Notes under the pieces: generated by a model | Databases searched by the model: none | Seen by the model: the letters and a program-made list of their open reading frames with translations, nothing else | Told to the model about the DNA's origin: nothing | Assembly (NCBI RefSeq): GCF_002951615.1 | Contig: NZ_CP019062.1 | Location: 1,984,001-2,048,000, forward strand | Reading direction: 5' to 3' | Source: Rahnella sikkimica | GTDB lineage: Bacteria > Pseudomonadota > Gammaproteobacteria > Enterobacterales > Enterobacteriaceae | Length of the DNA: 64,000 bases | In this document: piece after piece, positions 21,184 through 29,429 of the stretch | Numbering within the stretch: position 1 is the stretch's first letter | How the letters are laid out: each line of letters starts with the position of its first letter | Position numbers and translations under genes: made by a program

Positions 21184-21210
21184 AGAGGCCACCTTCGGGT
21201 GGCCTCTTCA
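21184..21210 (+). terminator. Stem-loop terminator after letB
   Basis: Ten-base perfect stem AGAGGCCACC / GGTGGCCTCT closed by a TTCG tetraloop, 16 bases after the letB stop. Only a short T tract follows. Confidence 0.8.
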
Positions 21211-21299
21211 TTGCATCACGGTAACGTGCGCGCCTTCCTCTGCGTGTAAATATGGTAAACTCACCGGCAGAAAACATCTTCAGTTCTGGAACCCTACTC

Positions 21300-22769
21300 T
21301 TGTCAAAACTCACCACTGCCAGCGATTTCGCTGATAAATTACCCGCCGCCTTTCTGGACGCCACGCGCGCAATCATGCCAGCCAGCCTGACCATGGAAGA
21401 TTTTATTGCGATATGCCAGCGACCTCTCCGCCCCAGTCTGCGGGTCAATACCCTGAAAATCAGCGTGGCGAATTTTCTCGAAATGGCGTCAGGCTATCAG
21501 TGGGCGTTAGAGCCGGTGCCATGGTGCGCGGAAGGTTTTTGGATCAACCGGCACGCGCTGGATGATTCCCGTTTAGGGAATGCGCTGGCGCATCTCGCCG
21601 GGCTTTTCTACATTCAGGAAGCCAGTTCCATGCTGCCCGTGACCGCTTTGTTTGCTCACGACACGCAACCCACGCTGGTGATGGACGTGGCCGCCGCGCC
21701 GGGGTCAAAAACCACACAAATTGCCGCGCAGATGGAAAATCGGGGTGGCATCGTTGCCAATGAATATTCGGCCAGCCGTGTGAAAGTGCTGCATGCAAAC
21801 GTCAGCCGCTGTGGCGTGAGCAATACCGCCCTGACCCACTTCGACGGACGCGTATTCGGTGCTGCGTTGCCCGAAACGTTTGATGCCGTTTTGCTTGATG
21901 CACCCTGCTCCGGCGAAGGCGTCATTCGAAAAGACCCCGATGCCATGAGCAACTGGTCAGAAACCAGCGTGGCAGAAATTGCTGCGACCCAGCGCGAACT
22001 CATCGACAGCGCGTTTCACGCATTAAAACCGGGCGGCGTTCTGGTGTATTCCACCTGCACCCTGAATGCGCTGGAAAATCAGCAGGTTTGCCAGTGGTTG
22101 ATGGAAACCTATGCGGGCGCCGTGGAAACGGAATCACTTGGGGATTTATTTGATGGCGCGCAAAAAGCGATAACGCAGGAAGGCTATCTCCACGTATTCC
22201 CTCAAATTTATGACAGCGAAGGTTTCTTTGTTGCCCGTTTTCGTAAAACAAACTCCGTACCACGCCTGCCTGTTCCCGGATATAAAGTCGGCCGCTTCCC
22301 GTTCTCGCCGCTTTCGCGTCAGGACAGCGCCGAAATCATCAAAGCCGCCGCCAGCTCAGGACTTTCATGGCCGGAAAAACAATACACCTTGTGGCAGCGC
22401 GACAAAGAAATCTGGATCTTCCCGGCCGTGCTGGAACCCCTATTTGGCAAAGTCAGATTTTCGCGAATTGGCATCCGCCTGGCAGAACGCTTTCCAAAAG
22501 GTTTCCGCTGGCAACACGAAGCCGTGGTCGCTTTCAGCGTTAATGACGCCAGCAACCGCTTTGATGTAGATGACGAACTGGCACAAAACTGGCTGCGTGG
22601 CGTCGATATTTATCCTGAAAACACGCCGACGACGGATGAATGCCTGGTGACATGGGCTAATCAGCCGCTGGGGCTTGCAAAAAAGATCGGGAGCCGTATC
22701 AAAAACAGCCTGCCACGTGAACTGGTCAGAGACGGAGCAACGCGACACCACACGCTATCGAACGATTAA
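21300..22769 (+). CDS. rsmF: 16S rRNA m5C1407 methyltransferase RsmF (YebU)
   Basis: A NOL1/NOP2/Sun-family SAM-dependent methyltransferase that makes 5-methylcytidine 1407 in 16S rRNA. The SAM-binding motif is [15 protein letters not shown]. The two catalytic cysteines lie in [16 protein letters not shown] and [15 protein letters not shown]-terminal RNA-binding part follows (KVGRFPFSP to [15 protein letters not shown]). The start is uncertain. The TTG at 21300 gives MSKLTTAS and a 489-residue protein, close to the family length of about 480, with GGAA upstream. The ATG at 21252 would add 16 residues. Confidence 0.92.
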   Translation: MSKLTTASDFADKLPAAFLDATRAIMPASLTMEDFIAICQRPLRPSLRVNTLKISVANFLEMASGYQWALEPVPWCAEGFWINRHALDDSRLGNALAHLAGLFYIQEASSMLPVTALFAHDTQPTLVMDVAAAPGSKTTQIAAQMENRGGIVANEYSASRVKVLHANVSRCGVSNTALTHFDGRVFGAALPETFDAVLLDAPCSGEGVIRKDPDAMSNWSETSVAEIAATQRELIDSAFHALKPGGVLVYSTCTLNALENQQVCQWLMETYAGAVETESLGDLFDGAQKAITQEGYLHVFPQIYDSEGFFVARFRKTNSVPRLPVPGYKVGRFPFSPLSRQDSAEIIKAAASSGLSWPEKQYTLWQRDKEIWIFPAVLEPLFGKVRFSRIGIRLAERFPKGFRWQHEAVVAFSVNDASNRFDVDDELAQNWLRGVDIYPENTPTTDECLVTWANQPLGLAKKIGSRIKNSLPRELVRDGATRHHTLSND

Positions 22770-23140
22770 TGACTTAAACTCTTTTCGTGATTTTCTGTGC
22801 CACAGGGTCCTCCTGCTGGCGCAGATTATTCTAATAACGCTTCCTTAAATTCCACAAAAAATAATTCAGCGGCGCATTTGAACCGATGCTGTGCAGGTAC
22901 ATTTTTAGGTGAAATCGGAATGACAAACTTCACAGAACAAATGACTGTGAAAAATTTTGTGCTGCATATATTGGATATCTGTTTATTTTATCCAGAAAGG
23001 TGAATGGAATTATAAGTAGGAAAAATCCTAGCCTGACATGTATTATTGCCCTCAAGATAACATTGCCAGTGATATATCATTTGTAGATATAAATCATCGA
23101 GCCTGATGTTGAGTAAAGACCTGCCAGTCGGAGAAGTATC
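22770..23140. other. Intergenic region rsmF / diguanylate cyclase
   Basis: About 370 AT-rich bases. A short open frame from 22921 (MTNFTEQMTVKNF, 27 residues) has no supporting homology or codon pattern. The region most likely contains the promoter of the downstream cyclase. No RNA gene was recognised. Confidence 0.4.
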
Positions 23141-24862
23141 ATGTCGGATGAAATGAAACTCGAATCAGCAGATGGCCTGCTTTTACAGCAAATGGCCAGT
23201 CTGCGGGATATTATCGATAACAATTCTGACTGGATCTGGGAAGTCGATGCACAAGGACGTTACGTCTTCTCCTCAAACAAGTGCATCGAGTTTCTTGGCA
23301 TTCCGCCCGAACAAGTTTTAGGCAAAACGCCCTTTGACTTCATGCCGCCTGATGAAGCCAAACGCGTAGGTGAACAGTTTGCTGCGATTGTTGAACGTCG
23401 CGCCCCTTTTGGCGGATTGCTTAACCGTAATATCCGCCCGGATGGCACAGAAGTTATTCTGGAAACCAGCGGGGTTCCGTTGTTTGATAACGACGGTAAT
23501 TTTCGCGGCTACCGGGGTATAGATCGCAATCTGACCAGCCTGGATCAGTCGCCGGGACAGCGCCTTTTTCAGCTCGAAACCATTTATTCCAATGCCCCCG
23601 TGGGCCTGTGCTTCATTGATTTGCAAATGCGTTATGTCACCGTGAATGATGCGATGGCCAATATTATTGGCCTGCAACCCTATGAAGCCATTGGGCGCAA
23701 AATCGGCGTATTTCTGCCAGGCCTTTCGCCTCTGCTCAGTAATGCACTGGAGCTGGCGATGCGTAATGAAACCACGCCTGACCGTGAATTCTCCGTTCCG
23801 GGCAAGAATCAGGTTTTCTTCGTGCGCATCAAAGCGGCCTGCGACGGCCAAAACCAGCTGAACGGTCTTTCTGTGGCGATGACGGACATCACCAGTCTCA
23901 AACGTATGGAGCGGGCTCTGCGCGAAAGTCAGGAGCACTACCGCAATATGGTGGAACTGAACCCGCAAATCCCGTGGACCGCCGATCCGCGTGGCATGCT
24001 CAATGACGTCAGCTCGCGTTTTCAACGCATCACCGGTATGACGCGTCAGGATATTCTGGCGGATAAATGGATCCAGAGTATGCATGTCGAAGACCGCCGC
24101 GCTGCGGTTCAGACCTGGGAACAATGCCTTAAAACCGGCGCGCCTCTGGATATTGAAGTCCGCTTTTGCCACGTTGATCGTGGCTGGAACTGGATGCGTA
24201 TCCGAGCAGCGGCCAGTTATGCGCCAGACGGCTCAATTCAGCGCTGGTACGGCACCGCGGAAGACGTTCATGAACGTAAATTGCTCGAACTGAAACTGGT
24301 TAAAGCCAACCGTCGTCTTGAAATTCAGGCGCGTACCGACTCATTGACCAAGCTGCCGAACCGCCGCGAATTTAAAAAAGTGCTTAGCCACGAATATATG
24401 CGCGCAAAACGTAACCGTACCCCGCTGACTGTAGTGATGATCGACATCGATTATTTCAAGCATTTCAACGATCATTACGGTCACCTTTCAGGTGATGCCT
24501 GCCTGCGCCTTGTTGCCAGGACATTGCGAAAATCGCTGAAACGCAGTACCGACGTGGTGACCCGTTTTGGCGGCGAAGAATTTGCGGCGATATTGCCGGA
24601 TACCGATTTGAAAGGTGCCTGGATTGTCGCTCAACACATCATGGAATCAATTGAAACGCTGGGCATCAAGCACAGTTTCAGCGAGTTTAACCGCGTGACC
24701 ATCAGTCAGGGCATTGCGACCTACAGGCCAGATCAGGATCCGGATATCGAAGATCAGTCGGATATTGTCAGTGCAGCGGATGAAGCGCTGTATCTGTCCA
24801 AAAATAATGGCCGTAATCAGATCAACGCAATGCCGGTCTCCATCAGATTCAATCCACTCTGA
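23141..24862 (+). CDS. PAS-sensor diguanylate cyclase (PAS-PAS-PAS-GGDEF)
   Basis: A 573-residue cytoplasmic protein, without membrane segments, that should make cyclic di-GMP. Three PAS units are visible: about 18-130 (NSDWIWEVDAQGRYVFSS, ending RGYRGIDRNLT), 145-255 (APVGLCFIDLQMRYVTVND) and 265-385 (IPWTADPRGMLNDVSS, ending WYGTAEDVHERK). The GGDEF domain covers about 400-565. It has DSLTKLPNRREF, the metal aspartate in VVMIDIDYFKHFNDHYGH and an intact active-site GGEEF near residue 477, so it is predicted active. The signal sensed by the PAS domains is unknown. The ATG at 23141 follows GGAGAAGTATC. The gene stands alone. Confidence 0.92.
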   Translation: MSDEMKLESADGLLLQQMASLRDIIDNNSDWIWEVDAQGRYVFSSNKCIEFLGIPPEQVLGKTPFDFMPPDEAKRVGEQFAAIVERRAPFGGLLNRNIRPDGTEVILETSGVPLFDNDGNFRGYRGIDRNLTSLDQSPGQRLFQLETIYSNAPVGLCFIDLQMRYVTVNDAMANIIGLQPYEAIGRKIGVFLPGLSPLLSNALELAMRNETTPDREFSVPGKNQVFFVRIKAACDGQNQLNGLSVAMTDITSLKRMERALRESQEHYRNMVELNPQIPWTADPRGMLNDVSSRFQRITGMTRQDILADKWIQSMHVEDRRAAVQTWEQCLKTGAPLDIEVRFCHVDRGWNWMRIRAAASYAPDGSIQRWYGTAEDVHERKLLELKLVKANRRLEIQARTDSLTKLPNRREFKKVLSHEYMRAKRNRTPLTVVMIDIDYFKHFNDHYGHLSGDACLRLVARTLRKSLKRSTDVVTRFGGEEFAAILPDTDLKGAWIVAQHIMESIETLGIKHSFSEFNRVTISQGIATYRPDQDPDIEDQSDIVSAADEALYLSKNNGRNQINAMPVSIRFNPL

Positions 24863-25070
24863 AAACAGATTGAGGAGTCTGGGCGTTATGCAAAAACCGG
24901 CTCCTAATCATCTCCTTTTTGTTTAGCGCCTTCTGAAACCCTCTTCTTCACTGACATGAAAAAATCCAGTGGCACTTTTTGTGCTGTCGGCTATTCTCAG
25001 ATCAGGCTGACCAACTGGTCATACCTGATGTTGCTGAAATCACCGGCGCTATCTTGGCAAGGAGTATCTG

Positions 25071-25313
25071 ATGGGAAAATCGAGTATCAGAATTGGCAGT
25101 TATGAAATTGACGATGCACATCTTTCAACGCCTGAAGCAAAGGGTGGCGATAAAGTACATATACCGTGCAAATCAGATCCTGATTTGTGTATGCAACTTG
25201 ATGCCTGGGATGACCTCACCAGTGTCCCGGCGGTTGTCGATGGCCGTCATTCTGTGTTGTACAAGGAAAAGTACGATAAGCAGAATGATGAATGGATTAT
25301 GCGACTGGAGTAA
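25071..25313 (+). CDS. yebV: YebV family small protein
   Basis: An 80-residue soluble acidic protein homologous to E. coli YebV: SIRIGSYEIDDAHL at the start, the conserved core IPCKSDPDLCMQLDAWD, and the end HSVLYKEKYDKQNDEWIMRLE. The function is unknown. In E. coli it also lies downstream of the rsmF region, so the neighbourhood is conserved with the cyclase gene intervening here. The ATG follows AAGGAGTATCTG, a strong ribosome-binding site. Confidence 0.88.
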   Translation: MGKSSIRIGSYEIDDAHLSTPEAKGGDKVHIPCKSDPDLCMQLDAWDDLTSVPAVVDGRHSVLYKEKYDKQNDEWIMRLE

Positions 25314-25317
25314 CACA

Positions 25318-25347
25318 GCATGGCGAACGGGATTGAGTTCGCCATGC
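25318..25347. terminator. Hairpin between convergent yebV and the C39-like gene
   Basis: Eleven-base inverted repeat GCATGGCGAAC / GTTCGCCATGC with an eight-base loop, located between two convergent stops. No T run follows on either strand, so its strength as a terminator is uncertain. Confidence 0.6.
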
Positions 25348-25356
25348 CGCTTGCGG

Positions 25357-26004
25357 TCAGTTTGTATTGGAAACCAGAGCAATTCCCCGCCCGGCAAAAA
25401 ATCGGGCAAAAGTTTCTACCGGCAAAGTCACATCCTGCTGCGTGGTGATATCGTGACCCGACGGGTTATGGAAAGTCACAAATCCGGCATTAGCCCGTGT
25501 GACCAGAACCAGATGTCCTCCCTTACCCGGCGGAACAGATTCAGGAATACGAATCGACGGATGCACTGAGGCAATAAAAAACCGGTGCAAATTCAGCTGT
25601 GAAGCAATATCTTCCGCAGAAATATCCACTTTAACCTGTGCGGTCAGCCCTAATTCCTGACGTAAATACTCAACAAACGGCGCATAAATCAGCCCTTTGA
25701 TATTATTCCCTTCACGGACATAAGCGCCATACGCCAGACTGCGCTGGGTTAGCTCAAGAATGGGCACAACGGTTCCTGAAACCGCCGCCAGCACCATTTT
25801 CAGGCAGCACATTCCGCAGACATGATTAGCCCATTCGATAAATTCTTCCTGAGAAGCCGCACCGGACTGACGCCAGAGGCGGATATCGCTGAGCGCAATA
25901 TCACCGGCGATAATCCCCGCGGCACAGGTCGGATCTTCCCACTGGCTGAAATACGGTATTTCCGGGGGTGAAAGCGTATGGGGGTTTGCTGAATTGGCGG
26001 ACAT
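25357..26004 (-). CDS. C39-like (papain-fold) cysteine peptidase family protein
   Basis: A 215-residue protein resembling the Peptidase_C39_2 family. Residues W-ANHVCGMCCLKMVL carry the candidate catalytic cysteine in the expected helix. The candidate histidine is in PPGKGGHLVLVTRAN, followed by the family-typical TFHNPSGHD. The N-terminus has IPYFSQWEDPTCAAG, as in these peptidases. There is no signal peptide, so the protein is probably cytoplasmic. The substrate is unknown. The next gene on the same strand is upstream (ASCH, 94 bases away). The assignment to the fold is reasonably firm; enzymatic activity is inference. Confidence 0.7.
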   Translation of the reverse strand: MSANSANPHTLSPPEIPYFSQWEDPTCAAGIIAGDIALSDIRLWRQSGAASQEEFIEWANHVCGMCCLKMVLAAVSGTVVPILELTQRSLAYGAYVREGNNIKGLIYAPFVEYLRQELGLTAQVKVDISAEDIASQLNLHRFFIASVHPSIRIPESVPPGKGGHLVLVTRANAGFVTFHNPSGHDITTQQDVTLPVETFARFFAGRGIALVSNTN

Positions 26005-26098
26005 GACTCATTCCTGAACGACAGATCGACAACATCAGGTAGATCTTATGCCTGGTGTTTTTTTGGCCTGATTTTCCTTATCAGGCCACGTGATGAGA

Positions 26099-26491
26099 TT
26101 AGAACTTTTCGATCATCCGGAACTTCATGAGCAACAGGGGCATCGTCGGCTCAAACATTTCGTACTCTTCGAAGAAACGCTGGTGCTCTTTACGCCAGTA
26201 TGCAAGCGTTCTGTCACCTTCACCTTCTTCCCAGGCATGCTGCTCGGTCACCTGATCAAACGGAACCTGTTTTACTTCCGTCAGTTGTACTGCACAAACC
26301 GGATTGTTACGGCCATCAACCACAACAAACACTTCGCCCGGTTCGGGTTCCGGATCGTCATCAAGATTTGAGCAGGTCGCTGTTTTAGTACCGGCGATAA
26401 CACGCTTGGCCAGCTCATCTGCTGACGATTCAGTATCACCGAACGACCAGCGTTCTGCGTCCCTGTATTTAAGCGGGATCTGCGGGATCAT
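26099..26491 (-). CDS. ASCH domain protein
   Basis: A 130-residue protein of the ASCH (PUA-like, DUF984) superfamily. Characteristic features are the VIAGTKTATCS motif with basic and polar residues of the presumed nucleic-acid or nucleoside cleft, PEPGEVFVVVDGRNNPVCAVQ, and AWEEGEGDRTLAYWRKEHQRFF. Members bind RNA or modified nucleosides or act as amidohydrolases on acetylated cytidine. No specific function can be assigned. The ATG at 26489-26491 is followed by MIPQIPLKYRDAERWSFGD. Confidence 0.82.
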   Translation of the reverse strand: MIPQIPLKYRDAERWSFGDTESSADELAKRVIAGTKTATCSNLDDDPEPEPGEVFVVVDGRNNPVCAVQLTEVKQVPFDQVTEQHAWEEGEGDRTLAYWRKEHQRFFEEYEMFEPTMPLLLMKFRMIEKF

Positions 26492-26544
26492 AATTTATCC
26501 TTTCAATTGAGATAGTTCACTGCCATTACAGTTAAACATTAGCA

Positions 26545-26570
26545 CAAAAAAACCCGCCGCCGCGGGTTTT
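26545..26570 (-). terminator. Intrinsic terminator of the WG-repeat operon
   Basis: AAACCCGC / GCGGGTTT stem; on the minus strand it is followed by T7. It is about 20 bases after the stop of the downstream WG-repeat gene. Confidence 0.9.
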
Positions 26571-26588
26571 GAACGCAAAGCATCAGGC

Positions 26589-29429
26589 TCAGGGCTTACA
26601 ATTATCCGGCATTTTCTGCGGCCACTGGCGCGCGCTACCGGCGCCGTATAAAACAGAAATACCGCATTCTTTGTCAACCCGCGCAAGCGGTTTGCCTGTC
26701 TTATCGAGCATCATCGACATTGCAGGTGTCGAGACAACGGCAACCCCACCGTCGAACGGGGAAACTGCACTGTAAACAGGTGCGATCACGTAGTTGCCCT
26801 GCATATCCACAAAGCCGTAAGCATTATCTGCTTTAGCAAATGCCAAACCGTCCTGAGGCAAACCGAGATCGGCGTAAGAAATTGCATCAGCCGGTTTCCC
26901 CTGCCCGTCAATCCAGGTTTTTGAGCCATCAGCGCGTGTCAGGACCGCATGTCCGTCAACCATACGGCTGGCGAAACCTGCCACAGTCAGAACCAGTTTG
27001 CCGGTATTATCGACATAGCGGGTTGCGGCTTCACTGTTTTGCGGATCATAAGAAACAGACCACGTACTGCCCGTAGGGATGTCCCATTTCCCTTCAGGCA
27101 TCGAGGCTAAACGCGCACCTTTGTCGTCAATCAGCTCAGATCCGGCAGCTGTTGAACGCAATGCGCGCCCTTGTACAAAACGGGATCCCTGAATATCGAT
27201 GGCGGGCTGGATCTGCCAGTCACCCTGCGCGGATAAATAACCTTCCTGCGGCTGACGGGATAGTTTCACCCAGTCGCCCAGCGCGCTGATACGGGTTTGC
27301 TGCTCGTGAAGCTCGATATTACCTTTGGCGTCCAGCAGCCAGGATTGTCCGGCGGCTGACGTTGCCAGAATACGGCCATCGCTAAACTGATTCACCGCTA
27401 ATCCTGCAGTCGGGGCAATTCGGGTTTTCGTATCGTTGCCGATAATTTCTGCAATTACGCCGGACTCAGGCTGACTGTCAGTCGCCGGTTGTGTCAGCAG
27501 CCAGAGAGCGGAATTGATGCGCCTAACGTTGGCATATTTAGCGTCCACCACCGTTTTGCCCTGACCGTCGAGTATTCCCCAAAGAGCATTTGGCGTCTGA
27601 ACAGCAACCTGATTGCTGGCATAATCACCCACACTCAGATAGGTAGGTTGAACGACCATTTTCTGATTGATGGCATCGCAAACTCCCCACAATGCTCCTT
27701 CCGCCGCCGTTTCGTGATAGCGGAACCAGCCGTTACCGACTGACTCGAGATCGAACACATCCGGCAGATTATAATGCTTACCCGCGTGGTCGAGCGCCGT
27801 CAGCTTGCCGTCCAGATAATCCAGCGCATAGCCTTGAACAAACGGAGAAATGTTATCTTCTGTCAGAGGAATGATCACTTTCCCTTGCGCATCAATCACC
27901 CCGGTGCCGTCAGCCGTTCTGACAATAAATTGCCCGATATCCGCGCTGCTGTCCGCTGATTCGATATCCTGCCATTTGTTGTCAATTTGCAGAGAGCCGT
28001 CAGGTTTAAGGAAACCTGCACCTGTTTTGCTGGTTCCTGCCTCAGGTCGAATCAGAGCCAGTGGCGACTGCGCGGTAACGTTTTCATCACCAGCGTTGAG
28101 CGGTTCAATCCGGCTATTTTCAAGCGCGCTGATCGTCTTCTGATTCAGCAGCGCCTTTCCGGTCGCATCAACAACATTGACGACATCGCCCCGATCATTG
28201 CGCAGCCACAGACGGTGACTGATCACTTCCGCACTAGAAATTTGCGCCAGCCAGCCGACATTCTGAGCACCACCAATCATTCCGCCTGAAGGCGAAATTA
28301 TCGCGTTCACTTTTTTCTGCTCACCGCGGGTAGTCAACAAAAACTCACCGGTGGTCTGCCCCCACGGTTCGCTGGCGATAGGTAATGTAAGAGGTTGTTT
28401 ACGACCGGGAACAAAAACGGTGAGAGTATCTTTTGCCGTTGGGTTGAGGACATAGTCACCCGAAACCCGCAGAGCGGCGGCGTCAGAATCGCTAAACGTT
28501 GCGATAACGACGGCGGAGTTATCCAGTAACTTCACGCCATCCGCCGTTTTTGCCAGCCAGAAAGCACCCGTCTCTTCGCTCACAGATAAATACTTGTGCT
28601 CATCCTGAACGCCGTCTGCCCGGATTAACGTAATTCCGTCGGAATTCTTCGCAAGTGCAACGGCAGGATTGCGCGGATCGAGAGTCATTGCGATGTACTG
28701 TGGCGCAACACGCCAGGTAAGATTTTCATCTACAATGCCGAAGCCTTTACTGGCATCGAATGCGATGAATAACCCCTGAGAACCAAAAGGCTCTGTCACT
28801 TCCATTTTGTCTGTTGCAACATGGCGGACACCATCGGGGGAAAGAAGCACGCTGTTAAACGACAACTGTAAGCGAGCCGGAAGACCATTACTCAAAATGG
28901 CCTCGTCCACGAGATCATCAAGCGCTTTACCAACCTGCACACCTTTACGATCGATAATCTGTGATTTCCCAGCCACGGTGACGACGGCTAAACCCGATTC
29001 AGTAAACGGTTGTACCGCATCGAAACCAGGCTGAATCAGCCAGTTCCCGTTGGTATCGATGAATCCCCACTTCCCCTGTTGTTTAGCCGCTGCGACGCCA
29101 TAGTGATAATCGCCGACATCGTCAAAGACAGGTTTAATGACCAGTTGCCCCTGATTATCCAGAAAGCCCCAGCGCTCTGAGGTTGCATCTGCTGCAGGCA
29201 AAAGCACTGCGGCACGTCCTTCGCGAACATCACGAATACACAGGTTTTGTACTACCGGCAGCGCATTACGCAGTTGTGCATCGTTTTGCGAAGCAGGCAA
29301 CGGAGTAAAGCAACCGGAGAACTCTGCCGCATTTGCAGAAGCTGTCAGCGTCAATAAGGCCAGTGCGCCACTGGTATTCAATGCGCAAATAAGTGCTGTC
29401 CGTAGCCTTGAAGGTTTGCTGACAATCAT
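26589..29429 (-). CDS. Exported WG-repeat protein, second gene of pair (946 residues)
   Basis: A very large protein with a cleavable-looking signal peptide (about 1-34, ending SANAAEF). The body is almost entirely WG-repeat-like units, recognisable by W-G-F-hD-x-x-G-x-hhI-x-P: RWGFLDNQGQLVIKP, KWGFIDTNGNWLIQP, ALWGILDGQGKTVVD, AYGFVDMQGNYVIAP. Such repeats probably form a propeller or solenoid for binding. Cysteines near both ends (GCFTPLP, VDKECGI, MPDNCKP) could form disulfides in the periplasm. The start codon overlaps the stop of the upstream paralogue (TAATG at 29427-29431, read on the minus strand), indicating translational coupling. The function is unknown. Confidence 0.85.
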   Translation of the reverse strand: MIVSKPSRLRTALICALNTSGALALLTLTASANAAEFSGCFTPLPASQNDAQLRNALPVVQNLCIRDVREGRAAVLLPAADATSERWGFLDNQGQLVIKPVFDDVGDYHYGVAAAKQQGKWGFIDTNGNWLIQPGFDAVQPFTESGLAVVTVAGKSQIIDRKGVQVGKALDDLVDEAILSNGLPARLQLSFNSVLLSPDGVRHVATDKMEVTEPFGSQGLFIAFDASKGFGIVDENLTWRVAPQYIAMTLDPRNPAVALAKNSDGITLIRADGVQDEHKYLSVSEETGAFWLAKTADGVKLLDNSAVVIATFSDSDAAALRVSGDYVLNPTAKDTLTVFVPGRKQPLTLPIASEPWGQTTGEFLLTTRGEQKKVNAIISPSGGMIGGAQNVGWLAQISSAEVISHRLWLRNDRGDVVNVVDATGKALLNQKTISALENSRIEPLNAGDENVTAQSPLALIRPEAGTSKTGAGFLKPDGSLQIDNKWQDIESADSSADIGQFIVRTADGTGVIDAQGKVIIPLTEDNISPFVQGYALDYLDGKLTALDHAGKHYNLPDVFDLESVGNGWFRYHETAAEGALWGVCDAINQKMVVQPTYLSVGDYASNQVAVQTPNALWGILDGQGKTVVDAKYANVRRINSALWLLTQPATDSQPESGVIAEIIGNDTKTRIAPTAGLAVNQFSDGRILATSAAGQSWLLDAKGNIELHEQQTRISALGDWVKLSRQPQEGYLSAQGDWQIQPAIDIQGSRFVQGRALRSTAAGSELIDDKGARLASMPEGKWDIPTGSTWSVSYDPQNSEAATRYVDNTGKLVLTVAGFASRMVDGHAVLTRADGSKTWIDGQGKPADAISYADLGLPQDGLAFAKADNAYGFVDMQGNYVIAPVYSAVSPFDGGVAVVSTPAMSMMLDKTGKPLARVDKECGISVLYGAGSARQWPQKMPDNCKP

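Noticed and set aside
22797..23003. Short open frame upstream of the diguanylate cyclase
   Set aside because: No ribosome-binding site, no homology and low-complexity composition.
26066..26092. Inverted repeat GGCCTGAT / ATCAGGCC as terminator of the ASCH gene
   Set aside because: On the minus strand it is followed by an A run instead of T, so it does not have the form of an intrinsic terminator.
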